From: Betaproteobacteria bacterium
GTDB taxonomy: Bacteria; Acidobacteriota; Terriglobia; Acidiferrales; UBA7541
Direction of reading: 5' to 3'
DNA length: 64,000 bases
NCBI GenBank assembly: GCA_903970165.1
Contig: CAJCHZ010000092.1
Location: forward strand, 1-64,000
Below the pieces are notes generated by a model. It saw only the letters and a program-made list of their open reading frames with translations, was not told where the DNA came from and searched no databases. The translations under genes were made by a program, and so were the position numbers. Shown piece after piece: positions 52,085-60,165 of the stretch (the stretch's first letter is position 1; each line of letters begins with the position of its first letter).

Positions 52085-52463
52085 GCTCGTGCCAGGCGAA
52101 TACCTCCTCGCGGGTCTGTGGGGGAAACTCGCTCAGCTGAAGGAAAGGCGAAGTGCCGAGTCCTTCGAGCCAGGATCGCACGGCTTCTTCAAATCCCAAT
52201 TCGGGTGCGGCTCGGCCCGATGAACTGCTTTGAAATTCTGCCAAGTACCCGGGGAAGGAAAAGAAGCGATGCGCTGCCCTATCGGCCTCCTTGTCACTCC
52301 GGATGTCATCGAGGTGTTTCGCGATACCTATACGCTGCACCATGTGGGTTTCCAGCCGAGTCTTGTCGTCTTTGCCGTTGGGACGCGAGAGTTTCACCTC
52401 CACCGCGAACAGAATCCGCGGAGTGTCGTCACCGCTCACGATCATATCGGGTGAAAATGACAT
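52074..52463 (-). pseudogene. PD-(D/E)XK nuclease-like remnant with an apparent internal micro-inversion
   Basis: The minus frame starts MSFSPDMIVSGDDTPR and has the PD...(D/E)xK core SPDMIV...FAVEVKL; its C-terminal part (FPGYLAEFQ, FEEAVRSWLEGLGTSP) is also like this family. The middle (QRIGIAKHLDDIRSDKEAD) does not fit. On the plus strand the same bases (about 52272-52334) read RCPIGLLVTP...FRDTYT, which is what I expect at this point of the nuclease. Turning that segment round gives HMVQRCPIGLLVTP. A 60-70 bp inversion has therefore probably broken the gene. The N-terminus may also be missing. Confidence 0.5.
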
Positions 52464-52542
52464 ATGGGTTCCAACCCATGCCAGAAATTACCGTCTTTAC
52501 GCGTGAGACTAGCGAGAACGACGGGGACCTCACCCATCGTGG

Positions 52543-53955
52543 CTACGGGCCCGATGAAATGTGCAACCCCACCGATTTGCCGCTTACGTAGAGTCCGATG
52601 GCCGACTTATTCCTGGAATCTCCAGCGGACCACACCGTCAACGTTGCGCCGGAACGTTCGTCGGCCTCCACGCTCTGTTGCGTCAACCAACTGGAAGGGA
52701 TCAAAAAGCGCAGTAACGCTACGAGATCAAGAAACTCACTTTGCGCGGCAGCCTCCGATTCTTGCGGCCAGTAACAAACATACTGCGTCGCCGGCCTTCC
52801 CGGCGTGCGCGGCGAGGGTCTTTTTGCAATCTTCGTGGATACGGCGGCAAAAGTGGCGCCTAAGACGGATTGATTCCCTGCCGACGCTTTCGTGCTCCCA
52901 AGAGGCTCCGCATGAATCACGCAGCTCGAAGCCCCGGAGAGTTTCACCAGCTCTCCGGGCGAAGTGGACTTGGAAGGGACGGAACCCCCGCTCCTGGCGC
53001 CTAATTGCCGGAACGAGCTGGCGCGGTATTCCAATACCTTTTTGAGTCCTTGGCATAAATCGTCGCACCCGGAATATCTCTTCGAGGACGGCGCTTCGGC
53101 GCTCGTCACCACCGGTTCAGCGGGCAGGTTTTCTTTAGTCGCCGAAGTGGCAGAAGCTGGAGTTGGAGCTGGTGTAGCAGTCGGAGCAGGAGTTGGTGCA
53201 GAAGTTGTTGCCGAGGAAGCGACCGTCGCCGAAGCTGCCGCCGCAGGAAGCGACGCCGGCGCCATCGCTGTACCCCCATGGGAAACTGGACTCGGTTGCA
53301 CTGCCTCGGGCGGCTTCACGGATGCCGACAGCTCCAACGATTTGGACTGCGCCGCCGGATTCCGAGCCAAATTCTCCGACGAGTTTAGCCAGAAGGAAAT
53401 CCGCACGGTGCCGCGGTCCTGCCGAACCGTTTGCAGGTGCAAAGGACACTGCCCAAGGTAGGGTCCCTCGGCGATGTAAGGCTCATCCGCATGATAAGGA
53501 CCGTAGTGGGTCGTTTCCACGTGAGCCACCTCGCAACCCTGCGGCCCGGCATCCACATAGTGATCCGCCCCTGGCGACTCGGTCTTGTACTGCCACAAAT
53601 ACTGCAGCTCCTGGAGGTCCGCCATGGTCTTGGCGTACCATTCCTCCGCTTCCTGGGCGGGAACCTCAGCCGAGCAAATGTACACAGCCACCCCACTGGC
53701 CAACCAGAAATCCGTATGGCAAGGAACATGGATGGATCCAACGGAAAGGTCCGGGTTCGGCGGCGTCACCCTGCGATCGCTCGGCTTGACCGGTGGGATG
53801 CCGCGAAACTCGAGAAAATCGGTTTCCGCGGCATAGAGAATGTACTGCAGGCTCCAGCACGCCTTGTCTTGCTGGTTCTTACACTGTGCGAATGTCGGAA
53901 CGGCAAAAAAACTCGCGAGAAAAAAAGCAAGAAGCCAAAACACTTTTCCATTCAT
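52543..53955 (-). CDS. Secreted protein with Ala/Thr/Pro-rich linker, unknown function
   Basis: 470 aa, start at ATG 53955 because a clear signal peptide follows (MNGKVFWLLAFFLASFFAVPTFAQ); the open frame extends upstream without signal-like sequence. N-terminal domain (about 25-200) with several Cys and Trp residues (CKNQQDKACWSLQYILYAAE, CHTDFWLASGVAVYICSAE), a linker of Ala, Thr, Ser and Pro (about 225-295, SATTSAPTPAPTATPAPTP), and a C-terminal domain (about 305-470; YSGCDDLCQGLKKVLEYRASSFRQLG, CYWPQESEAAAQSEFLDLVALLRFL). No family recognised. Confidence 0.75.
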   Translation of the reverse strand: MNGKVFWLLAFFLASFFAVPTFAQCKNQQDKACWSLQYILYAAETDFLEFRGIPPVKPSDRRVTPPNPDLSVGSIHVPCHTDFWLASGVAVYICSAEVPAQEAEEWYAKTMADLQELQYLWQYKTESPGADHYVDAGPQGCEVAHVETTHYGPYHADEPYIAEGPYLGQCPLHLQTVRQDRGTVRISFWLNSSENLARNPAAQSKSLELSASVKPPEAVQPSPVSHGGTAMAPASLPAAAASATVASSATTSAPTPAPTATPAPTPASATSATKENLPAEPVVTSAEAPSSKRYSGCDDLCQGLKKVLEYRASSFRQLGARSGGSVPSKSTSPGELVKLSGASSCVIHAEPLGSTKASAGNQSVLGATFAAVSTKIAKRPSPRTPGRPATQYVCYWPQESEAAAQSEFLDLVALLRFLIPSSWLTQQSVEADERSGATLTVWSAGDSRNKSAIGLYVSGKSVGLHISSGP

Positions 53956-54687
53956 GAGGTGCCTGCCCTCGACGAGATGAGACACGCTTGATTCGGTGGC
54001 AAGGACAGAGCGGGGAGCGCCCCAGCCGCAGCAAACGCGCACTTCAACGACGCCGCATACGTACACAACCATCCAACAGCCGGTAATCAAACAGATGGGC
54101 TTAACGGCCCGGCGGGTTGCCCGTGTAGCGGCAACTTCACGTCGCCGCCTGCGCCGTTGACGGTACCTCGCCGTACTGGGCTTGCGCGCCGAACTCCCCA
54201 TCTGCGTTCGAATTGTCCAACGCACTGGTCACCAACCCAGCGCCCCGAAAATTGTTGCGCAATTTTCTTAGCTAGTTCGGCGTGCTACCCCTCCCCTGGG
54301 GCCGCCGGGCCCAGGCCGCGGGTACGTAGGCCAGTCGGACAGAACTTCGCGGAGCGGACAGAAGAAAGCCGCGTCGAGCCGCCGCACTCCATGAGTTCGA
54401 TCTTCATCGCCGTCGCATTTCACGACTTTGCAAGCTATTCATTCGAATCAAGCCGTTGATTCGAATGTTCCTGCCGAAAAGTTTGCTTTCACATTTCCAC
54501 AAGAACGGTTACGCATGCGCGTCCTGTACTTCAGGTCAGGCGATTTTCGCTCGCTTCGTGAGCGATGATGTCCTACGCCCAGCAATGCATCAGCAAAACC
54601 AAAATCTGCAGTTTGGAAGGCGCCGGACGAAGTCGCCTACCGTCGGCGTGTGATCGCCGGCAATGAAACCAGGCTGCCATTCTTGGG
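53956..54687. other. 732 bp intergenic region with one perfect hairpin
   Basis: No gene recognised on either strand: open frames here lack family features, ribosome-binding sites or coding bias. The region separates divergent genes and must contain both promoters. Its one clear structure is the palindrome at 54440-54467. Confidence 0.4.
54440..54467. promoter_or_regulatory. Perfect 12 bp inverted repeat, candidate operator
   Basis: CATTCGAATCAA (54440-54451), GCCG, TTGATTCGAATG (54456-54467). It lies about 220 bp before the pentapeptide-repeat gene. No T-run follows. Confidence 0.4.
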
Positions 54688-56730
54688 ATGGCAGAGCGTC
54701 AGCAGAAAAAGACATCCGTGGGGGAAAGTTTCAAGATGCTAGCGGAAATTCAAGACATAAAGAGTGGAATGTCCGTTGAAGAAGCGACCGGGAAAATTTC
54801 GCTTCTGGATCTCGCGGAGATTCTCGATCAGCATAAAATCTGGGTCGAAACCGGCGGTGAATCCGGAACAAAAGCGGACCTTTGCGGCGTAAATCTTTCG
54901 CAAGCCGACCTCACTGGCGTGAACCTCGAAGGTGCTTTTTTGCAGCGCGCTAGTTTGATCGGCGCGGATTTATCGATGGCGAATTTACGGGGCGCGAGTT
55001 TGGTTCAAGCAGACTTGCGAGATGCTAACTTACTTGGAACGGAATTAAGGGGCGCGAACTTAATGGGCGCAAATCTTTACGGCTCCGAGGGCGTCTGGGT
55101 CGGCCGCCTGGGGGGCACAAATCTTTTCGACGCCATTCTGCCGGAAACCATTGCGGCCTTCGACAGCACGAAAGCGATTCTCGATGCCACCAAGGTCGCC
55201 CGCTGGTTTTATTTTCTCATTCTGGGAGCCAGCCTCTCTTGTATCGCGCTGATTGCCTTGACCACCGACGTGCGTCTCATCGTGGACGCTTCCGTGATTC
55301 CCGTGGCCAGCTTCCCCAAAATTATTTCGATGACGAGCTTTTACCTTGGCGCGCCGCTTCTGCTGTTCATGCTATACCTGAGATTTCACTTTCTGCTTCT
55401 GCGTTTGTGGGGCAGCATGTCCGGCCTTCCCGCGGTTTTCAAAGACGGCCAGACTCTCGAAAAAGATGGCCCGTGGTATCTCATGGGTCTGGTGCGCCGT
55501 CATTTTCGCTGGATGCGTGAAGGCCGCTCGCCATTCTGGGTATTGGAAACGATCGTGGCCACCGCGCTGGCTTACTGGATCGTGCCCGCAACGCTCTTTC
55601 TATTTTGGTTGCGCTACCTGGTTCGCCAGGATTTTCGCGGCACGCTGCTGCATGCGTTTCTTCTGACTCTTTCGGTCGGCGCCGCAACGTGCGTTCCGAC
55701 CATCGTGGCGCGGGTGCTGCAACCAGGCGATCTCTTGAGGCAAAAATCCAAAAACCTGCTGCGCCTGAGCTTTGTGACCGCGCGCGCTGCACTATTTACA
55801 GGACTCGCGCTGCTTATTTTCTCGCTGGGAGTAAATCGCGGACTGCCTTCGGACAGCAATATTGCCACCCAACATTCTCAATCCAGCATTTTGAGATGGG
55901 CCGCGGAAGCGTTGCAATCGATCGGGTACAGACCGTACGCCGAGCTGACGGAAGCCATGCTCTCCGGTCCGCCTCCGCGCGGCAACTGGAGCGAAGAAAT
56001 GCTGCCTTCTGTCGCGGGCGCAAAGCTCAATGAAATGAACCTGCGCTTCGCCCGAGGCTACAAATCCTATCTCGTCAATGCAAAGCTCTGGCGCGCCAAT
56101 CTGGAAGGCGCTTATTTATCGGAAGCGGACATGCGCGGAGCTAATTTGAGGGAAGCGGTCCTCCACGATGCGATCTTCGACCGCGTGAAAGCCTCTAAGA
56201 CGGTCATGGTTTCCGCGGACGCCAGCCGCGCCAATTTTACCGGCGCCGATCTGCGCGGTTCCGACATGTCGTTCGCGACGCTGGAAAGCGCTCTGCTTTC
56301 CAATGCGCGGCTCGACGACGCTTCTCTCTACGCTGTGAATTTGCGCAACGCCCAATTGCTGCGCACCAATCTCTCGCGGGCAGACATGCGCGACACAAAG
56401 ATGGAGCACGCCGTGCTCTCGTTCGCCACGCTCCTGCAAACGGATTTTTCGTCCGCAAAATTGGGCGAGGCCAACCTGACCGGTGCACAGTTTAAAGGGA
56501 CCATTCTGATGGACGCCGACTTGAAAAACACCGATTTGCGCGGCGCGCTATTCAACGCGGCTATTTTCCGCGGCACCGACATCAACGGTGCCAACGTCGC
56601 CGGCGCCGACTTCCGCGGCGCCCTGGGATTGACGGCCGACCAGGTCTGCTCCACACATGGCTGGCAATCCGCCCAATTCGACGCCGACGTGCTCGCGCAA
56701 ACGCAGGCGCTTTGCGGCATGCGGCACTAA
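54688..56730 (+). CDS. Pentapeptide-repeat membrane protein
   Basis: 680 aa. Two blocks of A(D/N)LXX pentapeptide repeats flank a membrane domain: block 1 about 66-132 (VNLSQADLTGVNLEGAFLQ, RGASLVQADLRDANLLG), hydrophobic segments between about 172 and 395 (first one WFYFLILGASLSCIALIAL), block 2 about 450-650 (ANLEGAYLSEADMRGANLRE and onward). Each block should fold into a right-handed quadrilateral beta-helix. The N-terminus (IQDIKSGMSVEEATGKISL) is helical. Function is unknown; pentapeptide proteins act in scaffolding, gyrase protection or signalling. Confidence 0.88.
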   Translation: MAERQQKKTSVGESFKMLAEIQDIKSGMSVEEATGKISLLDLAEILDQHKIWVETGGESGTKADLCGVNLSQADLTGVNLEGAFLQRASLIGADLSMANLRGASLVQADLRDANLLGTELRGANLMGANLYGSEGVWVGRLGGTNLFDAILPETIAAFDSTKAILDATKVARWFYFLILGASLSCIALIALTTDVRLIVDASVIPVASFPKIISMTSFYLGAPLLLFMLYLRFHFLLLRLWGSMSGLPAVFKDGQTLEKDGPWYLMGLVRRHFRWMREGRSPFWVLETIVATALAYWIVPATLFLFWLRYLVRQDFRGTLLHAFLLTLSVGAATCVPTIVARVLQPGDLLRQKSKNLLRLSFVTARAALFTGLALLIFSLGVNRGLPSDSNIATQHSQSSILRWAAEALQSIGYRPYAELTEAMLSGPPPRGNWSEEMLPSVAGAKLNEMNLRFARGYKSYLVNAKLWRANLEGAYLSEADMRGANLREAVLHDAIFDRVKASKTVMVSADASRANFTGADLRGSDMSFATLESALLSNARLDDASLYAVNLRNAQLLRTNLSRADMRDTKMEHAVLSFATLLQTDFSSAKLGEANLTGAQFKGTILMDADLKNTDLRGALFNAAIFRGTDINGANVAGADFRGALGLTADQVCSTHGWQSAQFDADVLAQTQALCGMRH

Positions 56731-56755
56731 TTGTCCACCGCAACGCCGGATTACG

Positions 56756-57247
56756 CTATCGCTTGCGGCTGGGATCGTCTTCGGGATTGACATAATTGAA
56801 CTGCAAGGGAGATGTGCCGTGGACCTGGACCACAACCTCTCCACTGGCCATCGCATAGTGATGCATGTCGGGATCGAGAAAGGCAAAACTTCCCGCCGGA
56901 AAAGATCCCATTTTGCCCTCGTCAAAGTGATCACCCATGCCAACCTTGAAAGTGCCGGAGATTACAGTGACATTTTCCCGTTGCGGATGCCAGTGGGGCG
57001 CGATGCGGTAGCCGGCGGGCATCTTCAAGCGCACGGTGTAATCGCCGCTTGAGGCACCGGGGTTGCCTTCGAGCACTGCCAACTGTGCGCCTGGTGCCAC
57101 AAACGCGGGCGCCGGACCGTACGCAATGTCATCGGGTGTGAATGCATGCTTTTCAGGAGAAGCGGTCCGAGCGCCGATCGCGAATACGAGGGCTGCAGCG
57201 CACAACATTCCGGCCATTCCGAGCTTGAAATATGCTTTTCGTTCCAT
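56756..57247 (-). CDS. Exported cupin-domain protein
   Basis: 163 aa from ATG 57247 with GGAGGTAAG; upstream open frame rejected. Signal peptide MERKAYFKLGMAGMLCAAALVFAIGARTA. The cupin motif 1 reads PAGYRIAPHWHPQRENVTVISGTFKVG (His-x-His and Glu metal ligands) and motif 2 FPAGSFAFLDPDMHHYAMASGEVVVQVHG (second His). A small periplasmic metal-binding beta-barrel, common in Acidobacteria; role unknown. It converges with the pentapeptide gene (25 bp) and is divergent from the wHTH-TPR regulator. Confidence 0.88.
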   Translation of the reverse strand: MERKAYFKLGMAGMLCAAALVFAIGARTASPEKHAFTPDDIAYGPAPAFVAPGAQLAVLEGNPGASSGDYTVRLKMPAGYRIAPHWHPQRENVTVISGTFKVGMGDHFDEGKMGSFPAGSFAFLDPDMHHYAMASGEVVVQVHGTSPLQFNYVNPEDDPSRKR

Positions 57248-57376
57248 CGTCTTACCTCCATCGTGAGATCTTGACCACCCGAATATTCCTCTATCCATCG
57301 AAGCGTTTCAATCGAGGGCGGATAATGCTTGCGTATCTTTTGTATATCTTCGTAAATTACTGAATCTTAGGGGATA

Positions 57377-59203
57377 ATGCCTGAGTTAGAGTCCATGCGT
57401 CCCACAAAACAGACACCTGACGAGATGGAACTGGACCTCGGGCGTTACGAACTTCGCCGACGCGGGCGACGGGTGAGGCTTGAGAAGAAGCCTATGGAGC
57501 TTCTGATTTTTCTCGTCGGTCGCAGAGAGCAGTTGGTTTCCCGTAAAGACATCGTAGCGAAACTTTGGCGTTCGGATCTCTTCATCGATGTCGAGCCCAA
57601 TATCAATAATATTGTTCGAAAAATTCGTGCGGCCTTGGGCGATAACCCTGTCAAACCGCGCTTCCTCGAGACCGTCGTGGGGAAAGGATACCGATTTGTC
57701 GGCCCGTTGCGCGTGATTGACCCGCAATTCCCGCCGTCCGACTTCGAATATGGCCTGGCAGGTGAGTCCAAGCGGGAGGGCGATTCGTCGCGCAGCGAAC
57801 GCCCGTCGCTCGCCATCCTGCCGTTGTCTCTCCTGGGAAACATTTCTGATGATCAAGGGGTTTGTCTCGGGTTTGCGGACGCACTCGTATCACGGCTGGG
57901 GAACCTTCCAGGTGTGGACGTCTTGCCGACTTCAGCAATTCTGAATCTTCCGGGCGAGTTGGCCCCCTCGGATGTTGGCCCGCGCCTCGGGGTCCGCTTT
58001 GTCGTCCATGGCGCCATCCGACGATCCAAAGGGCAATGGCAGCTTTCGTTGGAGATGTTTGACACTCATTTGCAAGCTACTTCCTTCGCACGCAAATTCG
58101 TTCTCCATTTGGATCGGCTTCGAGTCCTTGAGGATGAAGTCGCAAGGCAGATCGCGGTTACCTTGAAAAGGCCCTTGCAGGTACGGGCCGACCATGTCCT
58201 CCCACGCTACAGCAAAGACCCGTTCGCCTACGCGGAATTCATGCGTGGCTACAGGCTGAGCTCGTCAGGAGACTCCACCTCCCTGGACGAAGCGGCCCAA
58301 CGCCTGAGCACTGCTGTCGCGCGCGATCCCGGTTTTTCCCTCGCGCATGCCACACTTTCCTTTGTGTGCGCGACGCGCCATTTCGAGTTTGATCCAGCGT
58401 CTATGTGGCTTGAAAAAGCGGAGTTTCATTGCCGCCGCGCACTGGAACTCGATCCGGACCTGCCAGAAGGTCGTGTAGCCAAGGCGTTCCTACTTTGGGG
58501 GCCTTCCAAGAACTTCCAGCATCTGGAAGCGATTGCCGAACTGCGCCGGGCACTCTCACTTCAGAAGAATTTGCCTCACGCTTACAACCGCCTTGGAACA
58601 ATTCTGGCGCATATCGGGCTTCTGGATCACGCTCGTGAAATGTATGAAAGAGGCCGACCCTTCAACCCGAGAAAAGCCGTGAGTCATAGCATCGTTCAGG
58701 TTTATATCTGGAGTCGGCAGTACGATCGGGCGCGGGACGAAATTCAAGCCTGGCGAACGGAGAACCCAGGGAATAAGTACCCAATTTATTTTGCCCCACA
58801 ACCAGCCATGATGACTGGCAATTGGAACGAAGCCGAATCACTGCTCGTCGAAGCCGAACAACTATTGCCAGAAGAACCGATGATCGTCAGTTTGCAGGGC
58901 GTCTTTTATGCCCTGACCGGTAAAGCCGAACAAGCTTTGGATTGCCTGGCCCAGGCGTGTGCCATCCCAAGGTCCTTCGGACATGCTCACCATACTTATT
59001 ATCAAGTCGCCTGCATTCTTGCCCTCTTGGGCAAATCCAAATCTGCTTTCGAGTGGCTTGAGCGCTGCGTCAGCACCGGGTTCGCGTGCTGGCCATTTTT
59101 CCAGAAAGATCCTTGCCTGCGAAATTTGCACAACCTTGCCGAGTTTGAAGTACTCGTCAGTTCGTTGCAGGCCAAGTATCCTGACCACCTAGGGTTGCTA
59201 TAG
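57377..59203 (+). CDS. CadC/OmpR-type winged-helix regulator with TolB-like and TPR domains
   Basis: 608 aa, ATG 57377 with AGGGGATA. Residues about 15-112 are an OmpR-type winged helix (LGRYELRRRGRRVRLEKKPMELLIFLVGRREQLVSRKDIVAKLW, INNIVRKIRAALGDNP, ETVVGKGYRFVGP). No transmembrane segment follows; instead a TolB-N-like domain (LAILPLSLLGNISDDQGVCLGFADALVSRLGNLP to GQWQLSLEMFD, about 140-240) and several TPR-like helix pairs (about 290-600). This is the common acidobacterial soluble variant of CadC-like one-component regulators. It may control the divergent cupin gene, 129 bp away. Signal unknown. Confidence 0.88.
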   Translation: MPELESMRPTKQTPDEMELDLGRYELRRRGRRVRLEKKPMELLIFLVGRREQLVSRKDIVAKLWRSDLFIDVEPNINNIVRKIRAALGDNPVKPRFLETVVGKGYRFVGPLRVIDPQFPPSDFEYGLAGESKREGDSSRSERPSLAILPLSLLGNISDDQGVCLGFADALVSRLGNLPGVDVLPTSAILNLPGELAPSDVGPRLGVRFVVHGAIRRSKGQWQLSLEMFDTHLQATSFARKFVLHLDRLRVLEDEVARQIAVTLKRPLQVRADHVLPRYSKDPFAYAEFMRGYRLSSSGDSTSLDEAAQRLSTAVARDPGFSLAHATLSFVCATRHFEFDPASMWLEKAEFHCRRALELDPDLPEGRVAKAFLLWGPSKNFQHLEAIAELRRALSLQKNLPHAYNRLGTILAHIGLLDHAREMYERGRPFNPRKAVSHSIVQVYIWSRQYDRARDEIQAWRTENPGNKYPIYFAPQPAMMTGNWNEAESLLVEAEQLLPEEPMIVSLQGVFYALTGKAEQALDCLAQACAIPRSFGHAHHTYYQVACILALLGKSKSAFEWLERCVSTGFACWPFFQKDPCLRNLHNLAEFEVLVSSLQAKYPDHLGLL

Positions 59204-59237
59204 TCTGCTACTTCCGCGCGTTCTGTGGGCACAAGCT

Positions 59238-60101
59238 TTAGACTTGCAAGCTACGCAGGTATGGCACGCTGGCCTTCATGAAGTCAAAGTTCATTTCCAC
59301 AAAATAATTCTTAATGCCGCCCGTCTTCGCGGCGGTGAAGATTTTCTTCCAGTCGAGACTGTCCTGCCCGACCGGCTTGATCTTCCTTGTGGCAGCATCC
59401 CAGCCTTGCACGTGCATCGAAATGAATCGGCCGGGGTATTTCGTAAAATATTCCGCCGCGTCGAATCCTTCGGCGATGGTGGAAACCTGGAACTGGAATT
59501 TGACCAGACTGGGATCGAGCAGCTTAAACAAAATATCGTAGGTGCGCTCGCCGTTCACGGACGACTCTTCAAAACCCTCATTGTGCAGGCCCTGTTGAAT
59601 ACCCGCCGCGGCCGCCTTTTCTCCCATCTTGTTGTATTCGTCAGCGGCGCGATGCACGTCGTCCATGATGGGATTTTTCGGTCCGCCGAGGCTCGCGACG
59701 AGCATCTGCGTTAAGCCCAAATCCTTGGCCCACGCAATTCTTCCGGCCTGGTCTTTTCTCAGTTCCTCCATGCTGAAGTGCGAACTCACACAGCTCACTC
59801 CCCAATCGTTCAGCATTTTGCGCAACTCGGACCCTTTGTATTTCGCCAGTCCGCCGAATCCGGAATCGTCGTATCCAACAGGGGAACACAGCTCGATATT
59901 CTGAAATCCGGCGGCGGCAAGCTGTTTGATGGTCCCGGTGAAATCCTTGGCAATGCCATCGCGCACCGGCCACGTCTGGCAGCCAATCGGCAACCCAAGC
60001 GGATTCGCCCGAAGCTCAAGCGTATCAGTGCCAAGCAAACCAACGGCAACCGCACCCGCGGCAGCGCTTTTCAAAAACTCTCTTCTTGCCATCGCAGCCA
60101 T
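59238..60101 (-). CDS. Sugar phosphate isomerase/epimerase-like TIM barrel with Tat-like signal
   Basis: 287 aa, ATG 60101 with GAGGAGGAA. N-terminal ARREFLKSAAAGAVAVGLLG is a twin-arginine-type signal. The AP-endonuclease-2/xylose-isomerase-like barrel is shown by IGCQTWPVRDGIAKDFTGTIKQLAAAGFQNIELCSP, GVSCVSSHFSMEEL, GLHNEGFEE, KFQFQVSTI and MHVQGWD, then YFVEMNFDF. Acidobacterial exported members are unstudied. It follows acs by 64 bp. Confidence 0.88.
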   Translation of the reverse strand: MAAMARREFLKSAAAGAVAVGLLGTDTLELRANPLGLPIGCQTWPVRDGIAKDFTGTIKQLAAAGFQNIELCSPVGYDDSGFGGLAKYKGSELRKMLNDWGVSCVSSHFSMEELRKDQAGRIAWAKDLGLTQMLVASLGGPKNPIMDDVHRAADEYNKMGEKAAAAGIQQGLHNEGFEESSVNGERTYDILFKLLDPSLVKFQFQVSTIAEGFDAAEYFTKYPGRFISMHVQGWDAATRKIKPVGQDSLDWKKIFTAAKTGGIKNYFVEMNFDFMKASVPYLRSLQV

Positions 60102-60165
60102 TTATTCCTCCTCCTTCGATTTCGAAAACGAGTTGAGCTTGCTTATTCTGTAAGCGCTCCGCGCT

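Noticed and set aside
52230-52454. Separate plus-strand gene with RCPIGLLVTP
   Set aside because: Only the short middle looks like a known protein; its flanks do not, and both flanks fit the minus-strand gene. Better explained by inversion.
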